Below, piece after piece: positions 24,211-36,210 of a stretch of 64,000 bases of DNA; position 1 is the first letter of the stretch, and each line of letters starts with the position of its first letter. Source of the DNA: Aldrovandia affinis (Eukaryota; Chordata; Actinopteri; Notacanthiformes; Halosauridae); contig JAINUG010000052.1 in the NCBI GenBank assembly GCA_029706075.1, positions 4,170,498-4,234,497 of the forward strand, written 5' to 3'. The notes under the pieces are model-generated. The model had not been told where the DNA came from. It searched no databases and saw only the letters and a program-made list of their open reading frames with translations. Both the position numbers and the translations under genes were made by a program.

Positions 24211-27112
24211 TTTGCAGTCTGTGATTTCTCTGGGTTTTCCTGAGTTCTCTGTCCTCACCAGCCCCTCTGTGGAGTCGAAGAGAAGTGTAGCTTCAACTCC
24301 AAAAAGAAAAGCGACCTGCCAATGTTCAACACACAGTAAAATGCTCCTTTAAGCCTCCTCAGGAGAGGCCTGTCAGCTTCAATAACACTGTCAGGTTTTT
24401 GTTCCACTTTACAGGAAAACAAAACATCTGCATTTTACCTGGGGGGCTTTGTCTTCTGTTACGGTGAAGAGCGGTGACATCATGGCGAAGCTCGGCAAAC
24501 TCATTACTCGCGGCTGCTCTCGTCTAAGCCGCCTCCGTCACGTGTACAACCTGCCACCTAGTGAGAGAACTGCAGCGTGGTACCGTGGGACTCCATGACC
24601 TAAAAACGGAGTTGGACTCAGCAAAAACAGCCGTGATCACGTCAAACTATTTCCTTTTCTCCTGTGTTCGCTCAGTGTCGGTAGTGACATTGCAGGGGTC
24701 ACCGTGGAGTCACACTAACAGTGCGGTCATATTTTCCTCCTGAACCTGATGCCTCTTCACTTTGCCAGATCATCCTACTCGTAGAGTCTCCGCAACACTC
24801 AAATGAACAAAAATGTTATCGTTATCATTTGCTACGAATACGCAACGGGTGCAAAATGAATTCTGTGTGAGGCACGACATAAACAATCGTGAACGTGAAT
24901 GAGCATTTTCGGTAAGAGCGTTTTGTTAGTGTTAGGAGAATTAGAAATGGGATTTGAAAACGCGGCTGGCTCTTGTTCAGAAGGAGGAGAGGGGAGCCAG
25001 CTGACGTTCCCGTCGATGAGTTGCGAACATCTGAACCGGGGACACGGTCTCGCATCAACAAGGCAAAGTGTCAAAGGGCACGTTCAGTCCAGGAAGTCAG
25101 AGTCCAAGACGAAGGCACTAACAACACGAAACAGCTGTATTGGCACCCATTGACTGAAAAGGCTTAAAATTACAGAAAAAATAACTGCACGTTGGCACTC
25201 CAATGTGTTGCTGTAGCTGTTACAAATATGTGTTTCTCAGGCTTTTCCCTGGGTGTTAGAGATGGTGGCCAAATGTTGGCCCTCACTTTTGCAGGCCCTG
25301 CTCATTAAATTTCCCAGGTAGACGTTCACCCACATGTTCAGTCGCCAAATTTCCTGAGCATCTGTGAGGCGTCACTGAGCACAAAGGCAAAGGGGCCGTT
25401 TGAAATATTGCATACGTTAAGTCCTCCAACCTTTTGAACTGTTTTAACTCAAATAAATAAATAAATAAAAACACCTCACTGGCAATATCTGTCTAAACAT
25501 TACTTCAGCTACTGCTCCTACAACTGTCAGCTCAAAACCTCTGCAAGGCAGGAACTTTGATGCAAGCGCAATCTTTATTTAAGAGGCCTTTTCTTTTACA
25601 ATTGCCTCATATGTTCTGGATTACAGAGCCCCACTTAAACACGGCTAAGCCTCTCTCTGAAGTGTTCACACTTCATTTTGTTCTGTTTTTTTACATTTAT
25701 TGTAACTTGTGTGAAAATATCAAATTTAGCTGGGTTTTCTGGTTTTTGTTTGTTTGACTACATTTCCGGCTGGATACAAATTTATTGTGTTGTTCATTTC
25801 TTTTGAGCAAAAAAGCTTAATGTTAATATAAAACAGAGGTTATACTCTGGCTTTTTTTTTATTTTACTACGTAGCGCTCAGGCAACATGTCTGACTGAGT
25901 TTCTAAATCTCGAAAACGGAGGCTTTGGTCTTCCCCCCTCATAATTAATCCCATGAACACACCTGGCAGCACATCATACAAATCAAACCATTTACATTTT
26001 TTTTTTTTTTCTAGAAACATTCTCAAGTTATTCCTTTGGTTAACAAAGGTGGGCCTTTCTTCCTTCCAGGCTGTGGGTTGGTAATTTCTGGACATTTAAG
26101 CCAGTCTTTACATTTGAATTTTCAGGTTGATCGACTGGCCAAAAAAAAAAACAACTGTGAAGGTTGCCACTTTATGAGAGCCTAGCAAACGGTTACCTTC
26201 CTCTCTGACAGCTGCTGCACTATATTATACCCAAAACCTTTCAATTCCGGTTATTTGTGTGCCCCCCACCTCCCCTCCCCCTCCACTCTCCCCTCTCCCT
26301 CTCTCCTTATAAAAGGTTTAGATTCAGGTTGAGGTCTCAGCTGGATTTTGTGTTGTGAGCTGCCTGATGTGCTCTTTTATTAAGTAAGTCAAAACACTAA
26401 CCAGAGGTAAGAGGGCAGCCATTTTGTCCAGATGACCATTCATTATCAGGAAATATGAGCCAGGGGTCTGTCATTATTACGTTTTTCAATGGCAGTGAGA
26501 GAGAGAGACTTTGATGCAGTGGTGTGGCAGCATTGGGGGATACACAGAGCACACACACACACACCTGCTCCATTATCTCTGCAAAGGAGACTGGCTGAAA
26601 CATAAATATAATCTTTCACCCACCCTGCTCTGAAGATAAAGGCTTCATTTATAAATTATTGGTGCATACTAACCCCCCCAAACACATACACACACACACA
26701 CACACTCTCGCAACACTACAGAATATGTGAAGTGCACAAAACAATTAAACCAGAGCCTCAGTAATAATGATAATAATAATTAGGTAATTATACTAACTAT
26801 AAGTTTGATAAATATGTCCCTGTCTGGGTTTACAATTAATGTCATCGGGTAAGGGTAGTTGCTGTAAGGTTACTTGCTGACCTTTAATCTATCCAACATC
26901 ATAATTATAATGATTATGATTATGTCATCATATGTCATTATACTTTATTAATTAGATAGATACTGTTATCCAGATGGAATGTGCAAGGTTGTCTTGGCAA
27001 GACATGTCAATATATCACAATGTCTGCAAGAACAAGGACATACCGTGAGTAGCCTATATAGCAGACATGTCATTTCAAGCTAAATAACAGTGGCTATAAA
27101 TGAGTGTTCAAT
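24211..27112. other. Unique non-coding stretch
   Basis: It contains an (AAAT)n run at about 25450-25470, a C- and T-rich tract at 26262-26308, (CA)n runs at 26547-26563 and 26686-26705, and ATA/ATG trinucleotide-like DNA at 26763-26783. No exon was recognised. Confidence 0.5.
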
Positions 27113-27432
27113 TGGGTTGAGACCTGGTAACTAAGACGGCCATGGCATATGGTTTACATCATTTTCATGCTCATCAAACCATTCAGTGACCACTCGGGCC
27201 CTGTGGATGGGGCATTGTCATCCTGGAAGAGACCACTTCTGTCAGGATAGAAATGCTTCACCATAGGATGAAGGTAATTACTCAGAGTGGTTTTGTATTT
27301 ATTGGCATTTACATTGCCCTCTAAGGGGTTGAGTGGACCTAAACAATGCCAGGGAAATGCAGCACACAACATAGCAAAGCCGCCAGAACCCATAATTTAC
27401 TCAAGTGTTTCTTTTATTTTGGCAGTTACCTG
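27113..27432 (-). mobile_element. Truncated Tc1/mariner-type element (relative of the 14779 copy)
   Basis: The right end, in inverted form, reads CAGGTAACTGCCAAAATAAA, the same terminal repeat as the element at 14779-15396. The minus strand encodes GPLNPLEGNVNANKYKTTLS. After a stop it continues to HMPWPS, a stop, and LPGLNPIEH, so the catalytic Glu codon is present. The sequence breaks off just past that motif. It is an inactive fragment. Confidence 0.85.
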
Positions 27433-27468
27433 CATATATATACTGTATATATACTGTATACACACGCA

Positions 27469-28961
27469 CAGTCAGGTCCAGAATTATCGTCACCCTTGAT
27501 GGAAATGACCAAAAAGGCTGTGTAAAATAAACAACACAGGTAATGATCTATATTTTATGCTCATACACATGGGAAAACAATATACATTTATTCTAATATA
27601 TTATTCGACTTTTTATTTTCTGTTTTATTGAGCAATACTATTTGTTTTAGAAAAACATAGGTGTCAAAATTATTGGCATCCATAAAGATTATTTTAAATA
27701 AAACCAAACAAAGTTAAATCTGCAATAAAATTCTACTTATTTAAGATGATCTCAGTCTGAACTGTATTGTGGCCAAATATCACTTCCTGCACATGTAAAA
27801 TCCATGTGTCATCCATTACCATCGGGAAAGCCCAAAAACTGTCAAACTGTCAAAAGAGATGGTTGTTGACCTAACACAAGTCAGACAATGGGTACAAAAA
27901 TTACATAAACAGTTAAACACACCACTAATCACTGTTAGGGAAATAATCAAAAAGTTTCAAACATCTGGAACAGTTGCAATCTTGCCAGAAAGAGATACAA
28001 GTGCATGTTGTCCCCACACACAGTGAGGTAGATGGTGAGAGAGGCAAAGAAGAACCCAAGAACCACAGTTCAAGAACTGCAGACTTTAGTTGCATCTCGG
28101 GGTCACAAAGTCTCAAAATCAACCACAAGACGCCACCTCCATACCAACTTAATGAGAAGCAACCAATAAATTCAAGCATCTGGAGTTTACCAGATATCAT
28201 TAGGACTATAGCTGGAACCGGGTCCTATGGACAGATGAGACCAAAATTGGCCATGTACACCATCGGCAGAGGGACGCATACAAGGAAAAACACCTCATAC
28301 CTCCTGTCAAATATGGTGGTGGAGCATCCATTGATGCTTTGGGGCTGTTTTGCTGTCAGTGGTCCAGGGGGTCTTGATCAATGGCATAATGAATTCCACC
28401 AAGGACCAAGACATTTTAGTCAAAAACCTGGTTGCCTCTGCCAGGGAGTGGAGACTTAGCCATTTGTGGACCTTCCAACAAGAGAATGACCCCAAACATA
28501 CCTCAAAATCAATAAAGAAATGGTTCTGTCAAAACAAAATCAATGTTGTCCAATGGCCCTCTCATTCTCTGGACTTAAACCCTATCAAAAACATGTGGTC
28601 TGAATTGAAGAGGTCCATAAGCGCAAACCTAAGGATATCAAGGATCTTGAAAGGTTCTGCATGGAGGAATGGTCCAAGATCCCTCCAAATGTGTTCTACA
28701 ACCTTGTTAAACATTATAGAAATAGGCTCAGTGTTGTTATATATGGAGGCTGCACCAAGTACTAAAAACAGGAATGCCAGTAATTGTGAAACCTTTTTTT
28801 TTTAGAGAAATGTATATTTTGAAAACATTTTGGTCGATTCCATTGAAAATATTTTTTGGATGTTGGATAATGACAATACATCTCAGAAATGGTATTATTT
28901 GTTTTCTACAGTCTTTTTTGCTCATTTTCATGAACGGTGCCAATAATTCTGGACCTGACTG
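27469..28961 (+). mobile_element. Full-length but dead Tc1 element
   Basis: About 1.49 kb between inverted ends (left CAGTCAGGTCCAGAATTATC, right AATAATTCTGGACCTGACTG). The plus strand carries a complete but frame-shifted Tc1 transposase pseudogene. WNRVLWTDETKIG near 28214-28252 has the first catalytic Asp. FQQENDPKHTS near 28473-28505 has Glu in place of the second Asp. DLNPIKNMW near 28572-28598 has Lys in place of the third Glu. There is a frame change near 28330-28370 and the N-terminal part has stops. Fragments of the same family lie at 42566 and 53236. Confidence 0.92.
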
Positions 28962-29611
28962 TATATACATATACAGTATATGCAGTTGAGGATTAAGGGT
29001 GTGTTAGGTGCTACAGAAACAAAGGCAAAGACATTCAAATGTTGGACAAACAATTGTGCTGAGCTTTCTGATTCTCTCTTTGAATTTTCAGTCGGAATAG
29101 TGACGTGTAGCAAAGGTATCGAAAGCAGAGATCTCAAAATCAAGTCCAGGAGGGCCACAGGAGGGCTTCCGGTGTGTTGTGGCGCTTGAAGGCACATTTC
29201 AAGTCATCTGGTTAGCTAAAGAGGCCACACATCACATATAAAGAGGCCGTTTAGGCCTAGTTCGACTGCTGATTGGAAAAGAAACCACAAAACCCTGTAG
29301 ACACTTCCTCCGAGTTTGAGATCTCTAGTCTTAAGAGTGAGAGGACCAGTCTGAGACCTGTGCTGAGGGAAAGAGAGTTCAGGTGAGAGTTAGCCAGGCA
29401 GGTGATACACAGGTGATCTCTGTTTGGTTTTTAATATTATGCTTGCCTCTTCTCAGGTTTTAGGTTTTATTGGCTCTCTGCTTAGTGCCACTGGGTCTAG
29501 CCTCAGATAATTGAAACAATAAATCTTCCACCATGTATAGAAGGCACTAAAAATACCTGATGGAACATAAGGAAAGCAGATAGTGATGGTCTCTCTGTGT
29601 TACGCTCTCTC

Positions 29612-29629
29612 TCTCTGTCCCGCTTTGTC

Positions 29630-29668
<39 letters not shown>
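29612..29668. repeat. (CT)n microsatellite
   Basis: Homopyrimidine CT repeat with TGTC interruptions on the plus strand. Confidence 0.9.
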
Positions 29669-29670
<2 letters not shown>

Positions 29671-30945
29671 GTCTCTCTCATATGATGAATCATATGATCC
29701 CAGACTCAATAATATCTTATTGCAAGAAGTACGTACTTCTTGACATCTCAAACTGAGACATTGGATATTGAAATGTTCAGGAAAATGTGGGCAGTGTGGA
29801 TGTTGGCACGCACACACGCTAAGGCACGTCCTATATATGACACCAAATAAAAATAAAATAACAAATACAAATATGACAAATAAAAACACACCATCAACCA
29901 TTTCGGTACGTATGCAGTTTTTGTACATGAGGTGGCTCATTGAGGGACAATATTGGGAATATTGTTTCTGTGGTGCTCTCACAACCCTGCAAACTGCTAC
30001 ACGGGCTAAACTGGAACCAAGCCAAAGGGGGGGGGGAGAACAACTGTCCATGTTCATCATGGAAGAAATGTTTTGTTAACTGTGTAGGTTGAAAATAAAT
30101 AGTGCACACTCTTTCATTGGACCCAACCCAACGAAACAGCTTTGAACAGATCTGAGCTGTGCATTAACAGATCCACCAAACATCTTGGGGGGCAATTCCA
30201 CCCTCACTCTACCCTCCTCAGAGCCAGACCCCTCTGCAATGCCAGCTAAGTGAATAACTTTGGTACTCTATTTTCTGTTATCTTGGGACGCTGAAAAGAG
30301 GGGGACATTATTGTTCGCTGTTTCCTGCGTGAGAGGCAGGGCAGGGTTCCGTTACATTTGGAAACGGATTGCTATCTCTAATTAGCCTCACCACCACTGT
30401 TCTGTGAAAAGTCCTGCCAAGCCTCAAAGGTATCGGAGACTTGAATCAGATGCCTTTTTCTTGTTTTTACAAGAGTTAGACATATGAGTGTGTAAACGCA
30501 ATGCCTACTTTTGATCTGGTCCCCCTTCCACGGCCTCTCGGTGCACTATATATATATAACTCCCCAGTGCATGGTTATGTCACCAGCAGCTCCATTTTAT
30601 TCATGCGGTGGGGGTCACTTTATCGGTACTGGATCACAAAGTTTTACAATATTACATCAGATCAGCACCATGTTTTCTTTTGGTTTCCTTTTATAGTAAA
30701 TTTAAATGAGTAACTCAGACATAAAGGAATATTTAGAAGAAGATTACTGGATGTTTAGACTGTCGGAGCCAATTTCAGATCCTTTATGCTGATAGGGACG
30801 CATTTTTACCATGTGCTGCAAATTTTACAGGAGGGAGGCTTTTTAAAATCATGTCCTCAGCTGAGACACTGCTTTATGTTTCGGCCCGCCACCCCCCCCC
30901 CCACCGGCTGGCCGTGTGTGACTCTCTGTCCCGACCTTCCACCAC

Positions 30946-30948
<3 letters not shown>

Positions 30949-30996
<48 letters not shown>
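30949..30996. repeat. (GA)n microsatellite
   Basis: About 24 uninterrupted GA units. Open frames crossing it encode Arg-Glu or Leu-Ser repeats and are artefacts. Confidence 0.95.
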
Positions 30997-30999
<3 letters not shown>

Positions 31000-31621
31000 C
31001 CTCCCAGGTCTGTCTGCGTTTGGGAACCCTGGAGCACGGGCGGGCTGGGGCGTTTGGCCGGGCCCTGACCGCTGTCTCCTCCTCAGGCTTGGTAAGCCAG
31101 GCACTCTTCCACATTTTTCCATGAGCGCCAACATTCCCCTCCTAACCTCCCCCCCACACCCTCCCCTGCCTCTCCCCGCACCCTCTCGCCCCAGGAAGGG
31201 GACAGACCTCGGTCAAATACGTATTTTATATCACTGAACTCTTTAGATGCTGGTCATATTTGAACACACTCATGCGGATCACAGGGTCACAGGGGCTTCA
31301 ACAGAACGTGTTACTAACCAAAACGTTCAATCACATGAAAGAGGAATTTGGTTTTGAATATTGCTAAAATAGATGTTTCTAAAATGTTGTTGGTAATCTG
31401 CAGGCATTTTACTGGTGTCTAAAGGGTTAAGTATTTCAAATAATTATTTGATCCAGTTCTGGAAGGGGAGGTGCAAGAGTTAATCAGATAACCAGTGTAA
31501 TTACACAAACAACACAATTCCATCCCCCACTGGTTACTGTTACTATCTGTGCACTATTTAACATACTGTGTTGTTACACACCAGTTTCTAAAGTAATTAC
31601 AAGATTGTTACATTGGTATAA

Positions 31622-32440
31622 GCAGGGGCGGATTAAATGGATAGACTACACTAGGCAAACCATTTTTTACTTTGTTGCGGTTTATTTATATTCAAATGTA
31701 TACACAATTTGATACTCATGTATTTATAGGGGTATACACCATTACGTTTAATTTATTTAGTCGTATTTTACATTTGATGTAATTATTTGCCTTTACTTAT
31801 TCATAGTTACTTCAAGTACTTCTTGAAAGTGTACTCACATTTACAGATGCTTTCTCCTGACTTCTGATAAGGTGAAGTCCTCAGTGATGTCATCATAATC
31901 CAGGGAAGTGGTAAATTCGTTCTCAATCGCCAACAACGCAAACGCGTTGTTTCTTTTCTTTCACTGTTGGATCTCAGGTATATTTTAAAGCATTTCAATA
32001 AAGAATACAACCTTTCTCCGGAGCAATTTGTAATCTGTAATGCCCGATACATGCAAAGGCATATTTCCACATTGAGGAATGCATCGCCCAGGCCTAGCTC
32101 TCTGAGCATCTTATACATGCCCATCACAGATTATTCACCCTTTACCATTGAGCTGAACTGGCAAAACTATTTTGTTTGCGTTTTGCTGCACCGGAAAGCA
32201 TTGCTAAAATGACACTGCTAACATAGCAAGCATGATCTGCACTGAACGGGAAAGACTTTTCACATACATTGCAAGGTGTTTACATTCTGTATGACTTTCA
32301 AAAATAATACATTGAAATAAAGTTTTAGATTGGAGTTTTTATCCGAAAAAAATATATATATTTTTTTTTATCCCTCTGTCTGGGCCCCCCTGTGGCAATT
32401 AGAAACTAGGCTCGTGCCTAGTTTGCCTATGCCTATAAAA
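31622..32440 (-). mobile_element. hAT transposon relic with C-terminal dimerisation domain
   Basis: The left end reads CAGGGGCGGATTAAATGG, and CACTAGGC occurs just inside. Near the right end a related word, in inverted form, reads ACTAGGCACGAGCCTAGTTT. The minus strand between about 32090 and 31890 encodes FLNVEICLCMYRALQITNCS, then GERLYSLLKCFKIYLRSNSE. This matches the hAT C-terminal dimerisation region (typical form NCSGERSFS.LK.IK..LRS). The rest of the transposase is missing and the extreme right terminus is not clear. Confidence 0.8.
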
Positions 32441-33395
32441 TGTTACAGTTGTACGTGTAGTTGTACTTTTCTATATGGAAATGTATTCAATGTTTTATCT
32501 TGACCCCTGTGTCCTATGATGGTTTAATGCTGCCACAGCTTCTTAAATCATGGATTAATCGGATAGCAAACCCTTTATTTAAGTTATTGTTCAATGTAAT
32601 GTTCTGATTTTGACAGAGACTGAGTAACAATGGTGTGAGCCTGTGCGAGGTGGGTCCTATGGCTAAGAAAGCACCCCTTAGAATGGAAGACGTTGGCTTG
32701 CCTGATCAAAAATGTCCGGTAATTCAACTCAACTGAGCAAACAAACACACTGTGAAAGACGCAAAAGGTGAAGGCGAGGGAATGACGCATTCTGGTATCC
32801 ATCATCCTCCCCCCCAAAAAAGCCCAGCACCCTGTATCCTGTCTGCTCCTCTCCCTGGACTCACACATCTTCAGAGAGAGAGAGAGAAGGAGAGAGGAAG
32901 TGATGGTTCTCCTCTTCCATCTGTCCAGAGTCCAGGACCACACATGCAAACAGGAACGATGACGAGCACAAGAAAACTATTATTTTAGTTGGACTGCGCT
33001 TATCCTCATTTTCCCTCACCCGCTCGGTCAAGGTCCCTCCTATCTTTTATGGAGATATTGTTAGATTTTTCGGATGCCAGCGTTTTCCTAGCGCCGCTGT
33101 GTTTATTTACTTATTTAGTTCTCTCTTTTTTTTTCTCCAGATTTATAGTGCCGATGCCTCATCCGGGGGGTCCGGCGACATAAATAGTGAGTCAGAATTC
33201 CTTCGTGTTTTATGAAAGAGTGTCTCTGGCTTTCATGTTTGGCTTTTGTTGGCATGGATGACAAACCAGGCAACATTCTCTGACCCCCGGTTTGTTTGGA
33301 ACCTTTTGCCACAGCTGATACAATTTATGTACAATTTAAAAAGAGCCACCGGTGTTGTCATGGCAATGGACGGCTTCTTCAAAAAAAGAAGATGG
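32441..33395. other. Unique non-coding stretch
   Basis: A short GA run lies at 32874-32888. Nothing else was recognised. Confidence 0.5.
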
Positions 33396-33525
33396 ACTCC
33401 ACTGGGAGTGCAAGCTGCCTACTGGTCGCGGTTTGAAACCCGATTGGGGGCAGTTTTTGGCTGTCTGCCCCAGGGGGTGGGGGGAGGGACAGTCAACACG
33501 AGCTTGCCGAGGAGCAGTAGGGCAG
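33396..33525 (+). mobile_element. tRNA-derived SINE, family A, internal fragment
   Basis: GGGAGTGCAAGCTGCCTACT, GCGGTTTGAAACCCGATTGG and CCCCAGGGGGTGGGGGGAGG match the copy at 23811. Both the first A-box part and the tail are missing. Confidence 0.85.
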
Positions 33526-35339
33526 TTTTTTTTATGGAAAAAATAAGATTAGTTTAACCTGATTGGTTATCCCCCCCAAAAAAGTACTTTCAAGTCACCG
33601 TAGTGCCACTGAAACCTGGACACCAAGAGCACTGTAGCTGGAGCATAAGTACTTTTCTGATGCACTCTCCTGCAAGCCAATGACTATTTTATAACCAACA
33701 GGAGAGCTGGCCCACATCTCTCACTGATATCATCTGGTAGCCCGTGGCTGCCTGGTATGTTGTTGACAGGAACCAATGCAGTAGCAGCCTTAGGAATGCC
33801 CTAACCCTGTCAGGAGAAGACCAATTGTGTCCCACCAGTGTGGACCCCCACAGTCACAGTCAACTAATGATGCTGAAATGTGAACCTGTGACTATGGGGC
33901 CGAGCCCGCACTCGTGGGGAACACCTTTACCAGCTAAGCCCACTCAGGAGCCCTCCTAGATTTTTGGATTGGAGGATCGTTGCCTGTTGGTCTCTATCTG
34001 GAGTTGGGAGTTTCTTTCATTTTCACCAACACAGCCAGAGGAAGAAACAGGGGGATACTACTGGCCAACAAGTAGTCTTGAAATGTCAAACTTGATCAGG
34101 AGCTACATCCTTCACATTTAGATTTTTTTCTAATGCTTTTCACTTTTCATTTATCAGCCCTCTCTGATCTTCCCTGTAAGCTGAGTTTGTTTCCTCAATG
34201 TCATTTCAAGAGGTCCAAAGGGACTCACTTAACTGTTCCAATATCTGCACCTCAAACAACACAATTAGGCACCAGCCCGACACGGTTAAATGCTTTTTGT
34301 TTCTGTTTTGTTGTGCTTTTGACACACAAGATCGGCTCATTTGCTATTTAGCCTGCAGTGAGCGCCAAAAAAACAAAACATATTCTTGCTGACACTATCA
34401 ATAATAATAAAGACCCCAATATTTGCATTTTAAATAGTTTGTTATAAACATTTGTAGGTGGTGTTCAACTTTTTTACTTTGTAAATACAAGACATTATTA
34501 GGTGTAACAATATCAAATGTAGTGGTTAAACAAATTGAAAATAAATAGGTTTGTGGATGTACATTTTTATAATGTGTTAAATGAATATAAATGAAAATAA
34601 ATAAATATTATAGAAAACACAAATTTGGTTTAATGCCATAATGACATTTCATTTTGTTATTTTTGGATACTAATATCAGTGATATTTTTTGGAAATATTT
34701 TATTGCATCCCAGGGAATTATAATAGGGTGCTACAGATTTATTAATACATTCAAAGTTTTAGCAACATTTTTGGCTACTTTTAAAGTTTTTATAAGAATC
34801 TAATTGCAATGCATCTGATGCTTGTTTTTTAACATTGTAATAATGCTTTTGCTATGTCCCTGACAAATAAAGAAAGAAAGAAATGATAAAAAACGAAAGA
34901 AATCAAAAAACACCCTGCACAAGGGTATATATATGACTAGATGAGAGCTGGCATTTAATGGTGCAATTGTTGTCATATGGAACACAGTCTGAATAATGCT
35001 GCAATTTTATCTCAGAAAAATGTGCGGTTTATTCTAAAAAGTTGGTAAAACGTACTATAGCAATTTAGATTGCCTTTTGCCTCTGCGGTCAGATCAGGGA
35101 CCCATAATCACATCGCCCCATTGTAATCATCATTATACACCATTAGGGCCTCGAGAAAGCCATTACATTACACAGCGCTGGAAAGGCAAGTGAACCGATC
35201 CAGTTTTCCGAAGAGTCCAGCCATTCCTCCTCTGAACGTGCCATAAAAGAGGCTCGGTTCCGTTCTGCTCTTCGTAAACAATAGATAGAGGCAGGGATGT
35301 AAATAATTGTCTGGTTAACCTCCCCCAAATCACCGCCAC
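33526..35339. other. Unique non-coding stretch, very AT-rich at 34380-34960
   Basis: No gene was recognised. A SINE-like relic at 33715-33957 is listed separately. The AT-rich part has no long frames or repeat family I can name. Confidence 0.5.
33715..33957 (-). mobile_element. tRNA-derived SINE relic, possibly family B
   Basis: The minus-strand head has a tRNA-like GGCTTAGCTGGTAAAGGTG (A-box region), then CACAGGTTCACATTTCAGC in the B-box position. The body resembles, loosely, the elements at 35955, 57880 and 58190. No target duplication was found. Confidence 0.4.
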
Positions 35340-35640
35340 ATGGCGCAGCATCGCAACAATGGCGCTCCCACTTAGCGACGGCCCGCGGTCGCCCGGATCG
35401 TGTGACGGCCTCGTTTGTTGCCAAGGGAGCCCTTCGGGGGACGGCGGGAGTCCTGCGAGGCCTGCGTCGCCATGCCGGCCGCACGTGGGGCGGTCGCCTC
35501 TGATTTCTCCCCTCCTGGCGTCGGCTCGTTGCGTTTGTGCCACAGATGTGCGTCGGCTCCAAAAAGCCGCCCTTGCGGGAGGAGGCGACGCCAGGCTGTC
35601 GCCGGTAGCGACGCGCCACGGCTCTCTGCAGCAGCTGCTG
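35340..35640. promoter_or_regulatory. CpG-dense island
   Basis: Counting by eye, about 39 CpG dinucleotides fall in 300 bases, with high overall GC and CpG-poor, AT-rich flanks. Open frames on both strands follow from the composition and resemble no protein. In vertebrates such islands mark promoters or Polycomb-bound regulatory DNA; no exon was found next to this one. Confidence 0.65.
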
Positions 35641-35954
35641 TTTTTTTATCAAGCCTGCTGGCGGGACGTTCCTGCATCACCTGCCCATCACGGGGACATT
35701 ATTGCAGACACGTTTACATAATGAGGAACAGAGTCCAGGAAAGGCTTTGGAATAAGGCAGGCAGGGAGCGGAAAAAACGCAGGGGACTTGCAGGCTCATT
35801 CAGAGAGGCGAAGTAGGGAGGTGAAGTATCAGTTAATTACACTAAAGAACATATGACCCCAATTATACAAGGTATATGTCAGCATGTTTCCTGCTTTATT
35901 AAGCACTCTGTCTATGTCTACATCGAAAGCAGCCACTTTGTCTTTTCACTGTAT

Positions 35955-36210
35955 AACACACAAGCTAGCTGGCACTGGCAGACCCCCAATCCACCAGGGG
36001 GAGATGCTACTGTGCTGGTGGGTACACTGCCGACTGACACCCTCACCTCGCGGAACTTCGGAATTTCGAGCCACAGTCGGCATTCAGGATTCAATACAGA
36101 CCATGGGGCACATCACTGCGCTGAGATCCAGTGCTCTAGCTGGATTCAGCACCTGAGAGCCTGTGAGCTACTGTATACAGCTGGGGAACAGACTACAGCT
36201 GCAATTACAG
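35955..36210 (-). mobile_element. tRNA-derived SINE, family B
   Basis: The minus strand reads GCCCCATGGTCTGTATTGAA then TCC in a decayed B-box position, then GACTGTGGCTCG. The element at 58190-58610 has GCCCCGTGGTCTGGTATTGA then ATCC and GACTGTGGCCAG at equivalent places. The shared order supports a common family. Confidence 0.55.

Larger units (their letters stand above)
28962..31621. other. Unique non-coding stretch with simple repeats
   Basis: No exon was recognised. It holds a (CT)n tract near 29612-29668, a (GA)n tract at 30949-30996 and a C-run at about 30890-30902. A TAATTAGCC homeobox-like word lies at about 30378-30386. Confidence 0.5.

Noticed and set aside
35143..35816. Overlapping frames of 100-170 codons on both strands
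   Set aside because: They are explained by the CpG-rich, stop-poor composition; no recognisable domains or splice structure.
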